A DNA stretch of 64,000 nt, taken from positions 20,008,089 to 20,072,088 of the forward strand of contig JAJEKV010000005.1 of the NCBI GenBank assembly GCA_021234155.1, read 5' to 3'. Of this stretch, positions 24,069 through 34,665 are shown one piece after another (within the stretch, counting starts at the first letter, position 1; every line of letters begins with the position of its first letter). The stretch comes from Isoetes taiwanensis. Its lineage: Eukaryota; Streptophyta; Lycopodiopsida; Isoetales; Isoetaceae. The notes beneath the pieces were generated by a model. That model was not told the DNA's origin, searched no databases, and was given only the letters and a program-made list of their open reading frames with translations. Position numbers and translations under genes: made by a program.

Positions 24069-24240
24069 ATATGTAGCACAATAACAGGGGGTTACTTTTA
24101 GATTTTTATACATTTTTTCACATGGTTTTTCTATGATTTCGTTGTTGTATTCGTTGAGGTGTACTAAATAGTATTTCTAGAGTGCACCCTTTATGGGCCG
24201 TTGATTTTCGTTGGTTGGAACAATCCGAGGGTTGTTGTCT
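24069..24240 (+). repeat. Family Y repeat, plus-strand copy
   Basis: Starts TATGTAGCACAATAACAGGG and matches the reverse complement of about 3,800-3,987 in order: TTTTCACA, GGTTTTTCTA, GATTTCGT, GTATTCG, then TCTAGAGTGCACC. A second start, GGCATAATAACAGGGGGTTT, lies at about 24,953. The downstream bodies differ between copies. Confidence 0.55.
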
Positions 24241-24264
24241 TTCGCTGCATATGTTTGTGCATGA

Positions 24265-24425
24265 ACACTGCGCATGTGTATGCATGTGCATGTGCACATG
24301 CATGTGCATGTTCATGTGCATGTGCATGTATATGCACGTGCATGTGTATTGTGCATGTGCAAGTGCAAGTGCAAGTGCATGTGCATGTGTGCATGTGTGT
24401 GCATGTGTGCATATGCATGTGTACT
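24265..24425. repeat. TGCATG-type microsatellite
   Basis: About 160 bases built from alternating GCATGT, GCATGC and GCAAGT units. It gives spurious Cys/His/Met-rich open frames on both strands. Confidence 0.9.
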
Positions 24426-25146
24426 TACCCTCTTGGATTCTTATTGCCGGAGTGGATTTTACTACCACGAGATGGATTTTTTGCTCACACTTACAAAGGT
24501 ATTTGTTTTTTAATGTTTCTTCAGTTAGCATAATGTTTTTTTTTTACAAGGTATTGGTTTCCTGATTCTACAATGTAGTGCTGCAAAACCCCCTTTTTTT
24601 TCCTTCCTAAGACTTGCTGCAGATTCAAGTTTAGGCCCTCTGTTTGCTTCCAACTCTTGGATATTCCTGGCTGCCGGATTGTTCATAGCAGCCAGCCTTT
24701 AGCTTCAATCAACAAACGGATTCTTATACACACAATAGGCGGATTATTCCACGCCCTTTTCCATGTCACGCAGATCAGTCAAACAGTGGCCACAAGAATG
24801 CATTTATATTGTAGGTTTGGAACTTTAATCGAACCATAAGGTGAATCATGCATGACCTTTAAGCTAGAGATGGCATCCAAAATCATATGGATTGATAAAC
24901 AATGGTGTCATTGTGAAAGAGAAATAGTTGTAGCGGAAGTAACAATATATGGCATAATAACAGGGGGTTTTCTTTGTGTTGCAAACTTTATGACTTTCAG
25001 AATAATGGGATCAATCTGCTCTATCTTTATGGTAACTTTTACTTATGTTCTATTTGTTTTATTGTGATCAAATTCAAAAGCTACAGGTGATGAAAGCCTC
25101 AAATGAATTCTAGTTCTTTTCCCGTTGAATTCTAAATTTTTTGTCA

Positions 25147-25413
25147 CACTTGGGGGCGTCTCTAAGGCCCCAAGGGGCCAAAAAAAAAAATTACAAACAC
25201 AAACCATTAACATCTAACATATAAAAATTAAATCCCCAACACATAACAACCACCACATAACAACCATTGACATTAACAACCAACACATAACTACCATTGA
25301 CATTAATTAACACAACCATTGGGTTCCAACACATTTAAATTAAAATCCCCCTTAAACCCCCTTTGGTTTGGGTGCATATTCACACGGGGGTGACGTGGGG
25401 GCAGCGAGAGCCC
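25147..25413 (-). repeat. Dispersed repeat X (possible non-autonomous TIR element)
   Basis: Read on the minus strand it begins GGGCTCTCGCTGCCCCCACG and ends near CGCCCCCAAGTG. The two ends share a short inverted GGGGGC...TCTC pattern, and the interior holds AACCAACACATAAC-type short repeats. Other copies or fragments: 1-63, 1,993-2,060, and the first 70 bases of both Gypsy A LTRs. With the LTR start at 25,594 it makes an inverted repeat of about 70 bp around a 180-bp spacer. Confidence 0.5.
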
Positions 25414-25555
25414 TCATAATTGTATTTTGCACGTACGAAATCAACACCATATAGTATTCCGCTTGAAGTCTTATAGTATTTTGCGAATCTTGTTATACAG
25501 TATAGCAAATTTTATACTTGCATACCCCACAAATGAGGAACTTTACGTACGGTAT

Positions 25556-25579
25556 AGATTAAGGAATAAGGGGTGAATA
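25556..25579 (+). promoter_or_regulatory. Polypurine tract of Gypsy A
   Basis: The purine-rich run AAGGAATAAGGGGTGAA lies just before the TG that opens the 3' LTR at 25,580, where plus-strand priming would start in a gypsy element. Confidence 0.65.
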
Positions 25580-28232
25580 TGCCTATCCAACAGCTCTCGT
25601 TGCCCGGAGTCACCCCCCGTGTGAATATGCACCCAAACCAAAGGGGGTTTAAGGGGGATTTTAATCAAAATACACCTTCATGAAACACCCACTTGCTTCA
25701 TCATCCACTAGTTCAAAAGTGACTTGACTTGGTCATAATTTTGCTCATGAAGTCAACATCCCATGCAACTTGAGCAAAGTGAAAAGAAGGTTGCAAAAAT
25801 TCCTAAGGAAAATGCTCAAAATTCAAATGTGCCCAAGGAGATGCCTTAAAGTTGCTCCATAAAATTTTTTGGCTCCTAAATGAGCACTTGATATGCCAAG
25901 TCACTCTACACCTCACTTCACACTCCAAGTCATCATACCCATCACCATCCTAGCGATTTCTAAACAAGGTGCACCCTGGACTACCACAGTCGTCGGATCT
26001 GTCAATCCGACGGCCCAGACTGTATGTTGAAGTCTCTGGACACCTCTCGTTTCGATTATGCTCAATTATGATTGGGGACGCCTATGATTTTAAGATGTCG
26101 AATACGAGTTTGCCTAAGGTTTTGATGGTATATCGAGCCTCTATACGGTTTCGCTTAAGCTTTTAGAATATGAAATACGGGGATTCGAACCTCTACCAAA
26201 ATAACTCAATATCCTAATAAGACTACTTTAACCAATCTAACCAGTGAGCTAATGTGACTTTTTTTCATCTTAAATCTATGTTTTTTTTTATAATAACCCA
26301 TTGAATTGTTTTAGGGATATGGTCTATGGTTTCAAGAATTATATCTATATCAAATCCCCCTGGAACCCCCTGTTATTTTGCTACATATTCATCTCAAACT
26401 CTCTCATTCAAATCAAAATTCATATCAAAGCATTAAACTAGCATCATTGTGCCACATCACCATCACTCACACACATCATCTCCACATCATTCAAAAATTT
26501 TGACTAGAGAGAATTTTCAAATTCAAGTGGGCTGACACGTCATCATTCCCATTGGCCACGTCACACCACCTAGCCTTGTCATCACTTTCAAATGCCACTT
26601 CATCCACTCCTTAAGCTCATTTTTTTCCAAATTCCAAAGAGCTCTATTGTGAAAAGAGATCCCAGAATATTATAGGGTACAAAAAAAGATTCCCCTAGGA
26701 AAAAAGAATTTTGAGAAAAGGCCTTATTTTAGGCATTATAGAAGTTTCCTAGGGAATCGTGCCATAGGGCTTAGGGGGTGCAAATTTTTTTTTTCCTATC
26801 TACCCCTCCCCAGCCTAATTTCTCTTTCCAGCCAATCTCCCCCTGCCGCGTGGAACATCCGGGCGTGTGGGGCGGTGGAGGTACCGGATCCCACGTGGAC
26901 ATTGCACGCAATAATCAGAAAGAATGGATTTTTTGGCCCTTGTCTCCCAAATTCGATCAGGCCTGTGGGATATTGAGCTTCGAACTACCAAAAAACCTAA
27001 ATCTGGAAAACGCCAAGATCTGTTCAATCTGGCCAAACAAACCATTAAATCACTACCTAAACTGGCCGAATCATCATGTTTAATGCCATGAATGCTTAGT
27101 GCGAGCTAGAAGACAGAAGATTGGAGGGAAATAATTAAGATCTCAACGGAACAGAACATTCTACAAAAGGGGCTTTTCTGCACAGAAGATTTTCGAGGGC
27201 TTTGAGGCAAAGAAGCACTTTCTGGCTTTAAAGAAGGACCGGCTTGATAATCTTGAGCTTGATTCTGACCTCCTATGTTTACCTTTGATTCATATTATTG
27301 ACTCAATTCTCTGGATTTTTTGAATGTGCACCTATTTGATCCTGTGCCCAAGACCCTGAGCTTGGGATATTACATTGTATCTTTTGAGTGATTGATTAAA
27401 TTGAAAATCCGACCTTTGTAGCAATCTGTTTGAGTTGCATTGAGATTTTTTCCCAAAAGCAAATAATTGTCAGAGGCTAGGCGTCTGGTACCTGTACAAA
27501 CTGTCAGATGTGCATTGTCTGCCTATGTGGTAAATTTTTAGAGAGTGCAAAAGCCAAATTCCTGTCAAAACAAAATTGCAACACCAATTCAAGCCAGCAT
27601 TTTCAGATCCTGAGGTATTGCACAGCAAGCATGGAGCATAGGAGAGCAATTGTTTGAGCATCAATCCTGCCAAACTAAATATGTGGAATTAGGCAATGCT
27701 AGACACGCGTGCAGTTCGCCTTTAGAAAATATTTTCTTTCAAGATTATTCACTTCTTATAGTCTTAGGCAAAAAATTATCAAAAGCAAAAATTAGGTCCC
27801 TTTTTGTCAAAGAGAAAAGTTGGCCCCTGGTGTGCAGACAAATCTGAGAAGAATAGAGTTGGTAACTCCAGAAAATTCATTGCCAATATCGAGTTTCAAA
27901 TTTCAACTCTCTGCTAGGGATATTGACCAAAAATTGACTGGGTCAGTGATCTAATCTTGGCCTATCTAGCCTACTCTGACCTCACTGAGTTTTTGCAGTC
28001 TGTTAGTGTCAAGTGTTGAGCATCTTGAGGAGAGATACCCACATCCACAGCTTTATAGATCACATTCTACAAGTTATTTTGTGAGGCAGACTTTTTTGCC
28101 TTCAGGGAAACACACTCCTAGTGAACTTTTGTGCACTTTTTCTGGAATCTTTGCACTCAGAGTGGTTGCCTTAAGCAACCTGGAGGTTCTAAACCACTGA
28201 GGTTGAAGGTTTTGCCAGGAACACCTTCAACA
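25580..28232 (+). repeat. 3' LTR of Gypsy A, interrupted
   Basis: Matches 68-1,802 plus 3,985-4,454. A 430-bp insert at 25,961-26,390 is absent from the left copy. It begins TGCCTATCC and ends CCTTCAACA. Compared with the left copy, CAG or CTG here is often CG there (for example AATCAGAAAG against AATCGAAAG). Confidence 0.85.
25961..26390 (-). mobile_element. 430-bp tRNA-derived insertion (SINE-like) in the 3' LTR
   Basis: Absent from the 5' LTR, where GCCATTTC is followed directly by ATCTCAAACT (position 451). On the minus strand a tRNA-like head shows box A as TAGCTCACTGGTTAGA (26,236-26,251) and box B as GGTTCGAATCC (26,181-26,191), the RNA polymerase III promoter boxes. The minus-strand 5' end is the family-Y motif TATGTAGCAAAATAACAGGG, about 130 bases before the tRNA part. 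TTC lies on both sides and may be a 3-bp duplication. A typical SINE starts with its tRNA part, so this may be a SINE inside a Y element. Confidence 0.6.
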
Positions 28233-28693
28233 GGCTTGAAGGACTTTGTAAGACCATGTAAAATGATAATTCTTTTGCTAGCATCTCATTCTCTGGCCAA
28301 TGTAAGATAAATCTGCTTCTTGCATTTGAGTAGGTATATCACATAAAATACATGGACTGCCCATAATGCATTTGAGGAGCTTGTACAATGTCATTGGCTT
28401 ATAACAACAATTCATCTAAATGTTGATTTGCTTCTTTTGTTTGCTCTTTATTGGCACTGTGTAGAGCAACAAAGGTCCATAAACCACCCAATTGGCACCA
28501 GCGGTTGGTAGCATAAACGAAGGGGAATTGGTAGACAAAAAATACAAGTTTCCTATATGGATAGGTATCGACGAAATTATGGATAGGTATCGACAAAATA
28601 GTGGCAAATTATTCTGGTGGACTCCAAGCCGTGATAAATTATTCTTTTTGTTAACATCTATCTCATCTATCTGTGTTCCATGTCCGTATCCCG
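28233..28693. other. Region right of Gypsy A without recognised gene
   Basis: No coding or RNA gene seen. A short direct duplication of GGATAGGTATCGAC lies at about 28,559-28,595. Confidence 0.5.
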
Positions 28694-28767
28694 GTCAAGT
28701 CCGCATGGCCCTTATGGGCTGGGCTACACACGTGCTACAATGGCAATTACAATAGGAAGCAATGCTG
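28694..28767 (+). pseudogene. Fragment of plant mitochondrial small-subunit rRNA (rrn18), nuclear copy
   Basis: The stretch with GTCAAGTCCGCATGGCCCTT, then GGGCTACACACGTGCTACAA and GGCAATTACAATAGGAAGCA is the highly conserved 1200-region of bacterial-type 16S rRNA. The variant GTCCGCATGGCCCTTATGGG is the form of plant mitochondrial 18S rRNA; the chloroplast form reads ATCATGCCCCTTATG. Only about 74 bases remain and the flanks are unrelated, so this is a mitochondrial insertion remnant, not a gene. Confidence 0.8.
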
Positions 28768-29539
28768 ATTTTGCCATTATGCATATATGCATGTTGTTAT
28801 ACGGCTTCAATGTTACCATTCAATTAATACATGTTAGTACCAGTAGGATCTACTCCTTATCTGCTAAAGGAAGATACAAAGGACAAGCTGCTGCAATACC
28901 AGATATGGCTCCTCATTTTGTTTGCTATTTGTCGTATTATTGTATTGAATCTTAATCCTGGTTGTTACAAATTTCAGTTATAACTTGCCCTGCCTCTTAG
29001 TACCTAATAGTTTAAATTTCAATTATAACATGCCTTGCCTCTTAGAACCTAATAGTTTATTTGCCTCATGCAAATTTCTAATCTTGCAAGGATGTCAACC
29101 ATGCCAATAGTGACCCATTATAGCTACTAGGCCGTGTTTCTATGCAAATGTCCATATACGCAAATACAAATGTAGACAACACATTGCTATTGGAACTCAC
29201 ATAAAATTTTCATGTCGGCTTCACAAACAAATTGTAAAGGCATATCGCCAAAAGCAATTCAATTTTTCTTTCCAAAAGCAGTAAAGTTATTTCCATCCTC
29301 CATCCATCCAGGGGAGATGTCCACCCACCCAGATACATTTTATTTTCTTCATCTTTCTCCCATTGATTAAAGCCTCCATGGATATATCCAACAAATAGTT
29401 GCTTCCTATATTGTGTTCATAAGAAACAAAGAGGGCATATTTCTGGCTTAAAGGCAATTTATCATTCATTTTGATCTGACTTTACAATTCGGCATTTGTG
29501 ATTTTAATAGAATCTGAGAAACTTCCCTGCTAAGGAGAC
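28768..29539. other. Region without recognised gene
   Basis: AT-rich sequence with a short direct repeat (TTATAACTTGCCCTGCCTCTTA and a near copy, about 28,977-29,045). A 60-codon minus-strand frame at 29,287-29,469 is unassigned and may belong to the Copia remnant's 3' side. Confidence 0.45.
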
Positions 29540-29906
29540 TTATACGAGTTGCGTATCAGAATTTATCTCTGATATCTTCTTCGATTCTGCTGCTTCTTCA
29601 ATCCCAAGTTCTTTTTGTAGATTCATAAACCTGTGAACTAACAATACCTTGGTAAAAATGTCTGTTGTTTGTTCATCTGTGCTTTTGTACTCAACCATAA
29701 TATATCCTCTCGCCACCATATCCCTGATATAATGCACATGAAGTTCAATGCACTTAGCTCTTTCATGAAGAACTGGATTTTTTTTTTTTTATTGCTAAGC
29801 AACTCATACTATCAATGTATCAAGTTGTAGGACCTTCTTGAATAGCATCAAGCTCATTTAACATCTTTCTTACCCAAATAATTTCTCTTGCGGTCAAAGA
29901 ATTTTA
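29540..29906 (-). pseudogene. Ty1/copia RNase H C-terminal remnant
   Basis: Minus-strand frames read LTAREIIWVRKMLNELD, then ERAKCIELHVHYIRDMVARG and STDEQTTDIFTKVL ending FMNLQKELGI. This is the standard end of Copia pol RNase H (the motifs around H-hFIRD, T-x-x-Q-x-A-D-I-F-T-K and the closing LG). It is broken by a stop and an A-run (29,780-29,795). Nothing upstream of RNase H is present. Confidence 0.8.
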
Positions 29907-30094
29907 AGGACCATGACTAGATCGGCTAAAAATGAGTTGAGTTTCTTATGTGCATTCTTGCAGGTGCATGTGATTTTGGGTAAATACCCTTTGGAATCTC
30001 GGTGCAGCAAGGAGAGCTGTACTACTTGGTTTATCCAAGATAGAACGGTAGCTATTTGAATTCAAAGATGAAAATTTACCGATCCCAAGAGGCT

Positions 30095-30158
30095 AAGAGG
30101 CTGACGTAGGTAACCCAAATGGAAATGCTAGGGTTCAAATCCCTAGGCCTCTTGACCA
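30095..30158 (+). pseudogene. Truncated tRNA-like sequence with encoded CCA
   Basis: AAGAGGC at the start pairs with GCCTCTT near the end. A T-arm CTAGGG-TTCAAAT-CCCTAG with a canonical loop precedes it, and the 3' end reads GACCA. The segment between acceptor and T-arm is only about 27 bases, too short for normal D and anticodon arms. The encoded CCA suggests descent from a processed tRNA or a tRNA-derived retroelement. Confidence 0.45.
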
Positions 30159-31123
30159 GGCAACATCTATTTTATTAAGAACATTGGATGTTTTAATGTA
30201 AAAACTTGCATAAATTTGCAATCCCTAGCTCTTTTGCATTGATTTCACGTGGTTTGTTAAAATTACATGCACCAGTCTTTATTATGTACAACCACATATT
30301 TGTTATTTTCTAAAACTTGCATGAGTTTGCTTAATAGTTTTGTATACATGATGGTCAATGAACATTCCTTACTTTTTAGTATAAACCAATATGAATACAT
30401 AGAACAAAACAATAATGATGAAGAAACTCATAATTTGAATCACCACTTATGTCTTCAAAATGGCAATTGTTCATGGATACAAACCAATATCATGCATTAT
30501 CCAAAGCACCATTGGCTTATCCCAAACACATGTTAGGTTAGAGGACCCAGGCCATCAATATCTTGATGAAAAAATTATTACAATTTTGAGGTAGTTTTTC
30601 CAACCATGCATTATCCAAAGCATCACTGGCTTATCCTAAAAACATTTTGGGTTAGAGTACGTAAACCAAAAATATGTTGATGAAAAAACTATTAGCATTT
30701 CGCCTATAGTTTTTTCATTAAATTTGAAACAGATCTAGCAGATGCAATCAAGGAGATGGTAATTAGACACCGAGAGGTGCACAAAGAGAAAGGGCTTGTA
30801 ATATGAACCACTGCAAAATGTGGAACATTAAAGCCCGCAATGCACATAGCTAAAAGCTGATGATAGCGACACACTCTCGCATGATCACGATGCCAAGCAT
30901 AAGTGGGGTGATGGTATCAATATAAAACAAGATGAGCCCTCTGAAAGGGTTACAAGAAATCAGCATGATGCACTCGCAGCACCCCTCTGGGATAGCTCGC
31001 CCATGCTACATCAGTCCGGTGGCCTCATGGCACTAGGGACACTAATTGTATTCTATTCTATTCTAATTTATGAAACAACATTGTTTTGATATGAAAAGAT
31101 ATTGACAACTTTATTAGGAAACC
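30159..31123. repeat. Gene-free stretch with a 115-bp tandem duplication and a SINE-like tail
   Basis: CATGCATTATCCAAAGCA starts two diverged copies at about 30,492 and 30,607. Near the right edge 200 bases rich in GC (about 30,850-31,035) end in TATTCTATTCTATTCTA, like the insertion at 14,150-14,333. No gene recognised. Confidence 0.5.
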
Positions 31124-31132
31124 ACTTTAAAT

Positions 31133-34009
31133 CGATGGTTTTAAGTACGCCCGATTTGGGTTGGCCTCCCATGGAAACCCCTCCGGGTTTTAATGGAAAC
31201 CCTTCCGATTTTCAATAAAACCCGGAAGGGTCCGGTTTTCCAGAATTTGAAAACCCGGAAGGGTATGGAAATTAGGAAGGGTTTCCATGGAAAGCCGGAA
31301 GGGTTTCCATATTGGAAAATCCGGAAGGGTTTCCATGGAAATCCGGAAGGGTTTCCATAAAATTATTTTTTTTCAAAATATTTACACACGTGAGCCTTAT
31401 GGCTCACGCCTTTCCACACGGACGCCCGACATTAAGGCGCACGTCCATCGAAGCCGCCACTCAAAATTCAAATTTTGAGGTGGAAACCCTTCCCGATTTC
31501 CTTGCATGATGGAAATTGGGAAGGGTTTCCATAGGAGGAGGAAAATAGGAAGGGTTTCCACAGGAGGAGGAAAACATGTTAGGTTTCCACATGAGGAGGA
31601 AAATAGGTTAGGTTTCCACATGCAGTTAGAAACTCCATGGCAGCTTTAATCTCAAAAATTAGCTTTAATCACAAAAATTCTGGCACTTAACACGCAATAT
31701 AACATGATCTCAAAAATTCTGGCACGTAACATAACATGGAAGTTCTTGCAAGGTACAAATTATGGGAAGTCCTGGTTTTTAGGTCATGGTTCTTTCGGTC
31801 AAATTATTTTGTTATCAAAGCTTAAAATTGAATTGAATTGAAGGCGTGCAAACATATTGAAGTTTTAGAATCTCGTGTATTAAACTGCCATGCATGTACA
31901 ATGTCATAAAATGATGCCATACGCTATTGGCTAAGCATGTTGAAGGGAATTTAACTTTTGTAGTGTCACTCCAATCCTGTAATAGTTCAAGTTGTTCGTA
32001 AATGGTATGGCATGAAGTTATGAAGTTCTTGTTATAATCTAATTGCAACTCTATGCAACATGAGTGTGCGCACACATATAAATTTATATAAATAAATAAG
32101 TAATGGCAATGCTCAGGACATATTATGATCATCGAAGGGAGGAAATTTGCAAGAGAATTTTGAAAGGAAGCATCATTGGTTTGAGTTGTAAGCTGAATAC
32201 AACATCACGATACAATACATGTTACAGTACATGTCACTGAGTCCTTGTCAACAATACAACATTGATAGCATTTTTGTTGACTTGGCATATTAGTTTCAAA
32301 TCTCTAATACTAAAGTTTAAAGTGACAAACATTTAAAGTGTTGACAATTAAAATCAAATAGCTCAGAACGTCCAAAGAAACAGACCACATTTTATGGCAC
32401 ACATAATCTTCACCAAGGGTCAATGACATTGAATACATACTTCATTATATTTTAGATCTTTCACATGCTGATAAAATTACACTTGGAGTGCTCATATGGC
32501 ATCTAAAATACTTACTTCTTTGACTGCCTCATAATATCCAGGACGTTTGGCAAAAACTTGCTGGAAAGGAGACAAAAGTAGTATAATTCAAGCAACTGTA
32601 ATTCTGAACTCTGTAGGTCCTCGCCATAGCCAGTTAGAACATGCAGAAACTTGTTGTCCCTGGCTTCTTTGCTGCAGCATCAGAAGCTACATTGTGATCA
32701 AAATAATACAGGACTGCCATCATTGTAGCAGGATGCAGAGAACAAGATTCAATAATGGGCTGCATCTTGCTAGAACTAACTCTATAACTAACTAAGGTCA
32801 GGGTCTAGAAGATGAAAAGGGGCTTTTGCACTAATAAAATTGAGTCTAAATCAATGCTAACTACTAAAACCTCTGCTGAGAGCTCTACTTTCTTGCATTT
32901 GCTTACACGATCAGCAAAGAGTACGCTAGCCTGGAAATAAACAACAAAGAGTACGCTGGCCATTTTCTCAAGCCATGGGCAAACCAGCCGACAATACCAA
33001 TGCCCTGCCAATCTGACTTTAGCTTCTTCTTTTTTTTTTTGCATACAGCAAAAAACAACTTCCATGGGAGCAACAGAAACACATACGTTGTATTAAACAT
33101 CTCAGGATGCATCTTGTATAACTGATTGAAACATGCAAACATGAATTTGTCCTCTTGCAGTTCATAATTAGAACGTTTTAACAAATTTTCCACATCAAGA
33201 ACACCACGGTTCTCTGCCATAACCATCATCATCATTGAACTTCAAGCAGCAAATTCAATCAAAGAAAGAAATTTTCCAACCTGCCCATGGTGATGGTACT
33301 GCAAAAATCATCTGATCCACTGCTCTTCTATGATTATAATGCCCCATTTCGATTTCTGGAGCTGCAATTCATATGGTTTATCTGCTATCAGAGAATAAGA
33401 AATCGATGAAAGAAACTTCTGCAGTTGCAGGAGTTGCAAAGACAACAATAAAAAACTCTTACAGTTATCTGAGGCCTCATGCGCCCAAGCTTGAGCCGTA
33501 TTGGTATGCAAAACTAGAAGAACCTCACCATGGCTATAACAATCAGTTGCGCTCGCATAAGAAAATGCATAAGGGGCTAAATCATATCTCTGTCAGCGCC
33601 ATGCCATCGAGACCTAAAAAAAACCCAAAAGCAGATAACCATCAAAAGTAGACGAATGAATCAGAAAAGGGGGCATCATAGTCCACCAGAAAATCCAGAA
33701 AACTAAGAGAAACATCAATTATTTACCTATTTGACAATGAGAAACCCGTCAGATTCAAAGAAACAGATGTGGATTGCATGCTTGGTGTGGAATCATAGGA
33801 GAACACGGGAATAGCTATGAACGGAAATCTTTCTTCGAAAAATGAAACAGCCGCACCAATTGAATTGCTCATACCCCCAAAACTTTATTTCAAGCGGAAA
33901 CCCTTCCGGGCTTCAAGAATAGGAAACCCTTCCGGGTTTTGTGAAAATCCGGAAGGGTTTCCATATTTCTAGGTTTTCTAACCCAAATAGGGCGGAGATA
34001 GTGTGAGCG
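31133..34009. mobile_element. Mutator-like element (MULE) with 9-bp target duplication
   Basis: ACTTTAAAT flanks both sides (31,124-31,132 and 34,010-34,018). The ends form an imperfect inverted repeat that includes CGCCCGATTTGGGTT (left) and CGCCCTATTTGGGTT (right, minus strand). Both ends carry subterminal repeats of GGAAACCCTTCCGG in both orientations (31,170-31,560 and 33,895-33,962). A 9-bp duplication and long repeated ends are Mutator superfamily traits. No transposase is seen in the 2.9 kb, so it is non-autonomous. The interior (31.6-33.9 kb) may hold captured host sequence. Confidence 0.75.
33090..33235 (-). pseudogene. Candidate captured exon inside the MULE
   Basis: The minus frame starting ATGATGATG reads MAENRGVLDVENLLKRS and then a region with KFMFACFNQLYKMHPEMFN, and looks like real protein sequence. 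It is not recognised. It loses plausible coding character after about 33,090. Mutator-like elements often carry host gene pieces (Pack-MULEs), hence the proposal. A chance open frame cannot be excluded. Confidence 0.3.
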
Positions 34010-34294
34010 ACTTTAAATTGTACAAACAACTCACTTGTGATTTTTGACCTCTATTATTACTTGAGCATAATATTAAACCGACCAAACAAACTGGAACAAA
34101 AAATTATGATGTAGAATTATGATAATAAACTAGAATAACTAAAGACGTGTAAAAATCAAACTACGTAACTAGTCATGGTTATTCAACACATTAACCCACA
34201 AAGTAACAATTATTTTGCCATAGCGGTTTCGTGTGAAAATTAATATGAAAAACTAATAATAGTTTATTTCTGGGGGCCTTGTGCCACAGCAACA

Positions 34295-34665
34295 GTGCTG
34301 ACCTCACCAGAGCCAAGAAAGGACAAGTTGGTAGCAATGGACGTGAGTAAGATTGCAACAGGAGTCGTCCTCATGCAAGAAGGAAGAGTAGTAGGATATG
34401 ATTCCAAGAAGATGAGTGATACCAAACAATGCTATCCAACGCATGATCAGGAGCTTCTAGTGGTTGTAGAGCTCTTCGCATATGCAGGCACTACTTGCTT
34501 GGCAGGAAATTTTAGTTGGATATTGATCACATAGCTTCTAGTATATCAAAATGCAACCACTTCTCAACTTCGCAAAGAATTTGACTTCGAGATAGTATAT
34601 AAGCCAGGCAAATTAAATGTGGTTCCTGATGCGCTCCTTCAACTGTCTTTAGAGGGGCTAGTGCA
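34295..34665 (+). pseudogene. Chromovirus (Gypsy C) RT-linked RNase H remnant
   Basis: The frame starts in the RNase H: VAMDVSKIATGVVLMQEGR (first Asp), GYDSKKMSDTKQCYPTHDQE (Glu region), then after a shift FEIVYKPGKLNVVPDAL (final Asp). The reverse transcriptase itself is absent to the left; about 270 bases of unassigned sequence separate this from the MULE. Confidence 0.8.

Larger units (their letters stand above)
22967..25559 (+). other. Gypsy A 3' internal non-coding region
   Basis: No gene recognised. It contains two adjacent A-runs (about 23,003-23,025 and 23,036-23,057); repeated phrases around ATGCAGGTGCATC/ATGCAGGTTCATC (23,225, 23,353, 23,505); the TGCATG microsatellite (24,265-24,425); two family-Y ends (24,069 and 24,953); and repeat X (25,147-25,413). 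Much of it is therefore secondary insertions. Confidence 0.55.
68..28232 (+). mobile_element. Gypsy A: Ty3/gypsy LTR retrotransposon carrying nested insertions
   Basis: Two direct repeats of about 2.2 kb net length (68-4,454 and 25,580-28,232) begin TGCC and end AACA. They enclose a gag region, an RNase H domain, a reverse transcriptase and an integrase, all on the plus strand. A TGG-initial candidate primer-binding site follows the left LTR and a purine tract precedes the right LTR. Three later insertions break it: 1,803-3,984 in the 5' LTR, 6,498-20,097 in pol and 25,961-26,390 in the 3' LTR. Without them the element is about 12 kb. No matching target-site duplication is visible outside the LTRs (bases before 68 end gtgtta, bases after 28,232 begin ggctt), so one end may be rearranged. 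Gag and integrase have frameshifts, so it is probably non-autonomous now. Confidence 0.85.

Noticed and set aside
24118-24565. Cys-, His- and Met-rich open frames on both strands
   Set aside because: They are translations of the TGCATG microsatellite, open in several frames at once.
68-28232. Target-site duplication of Gypsy A
   Set aside because: The five bases outside the left LTR (gtgtta region) and right LTR (ggctt) do not match, and shifting the borders does not help.
28694-28767. A working rRNA gene
   Set aside because: Only 74 bases match and both flanks are unrelated.
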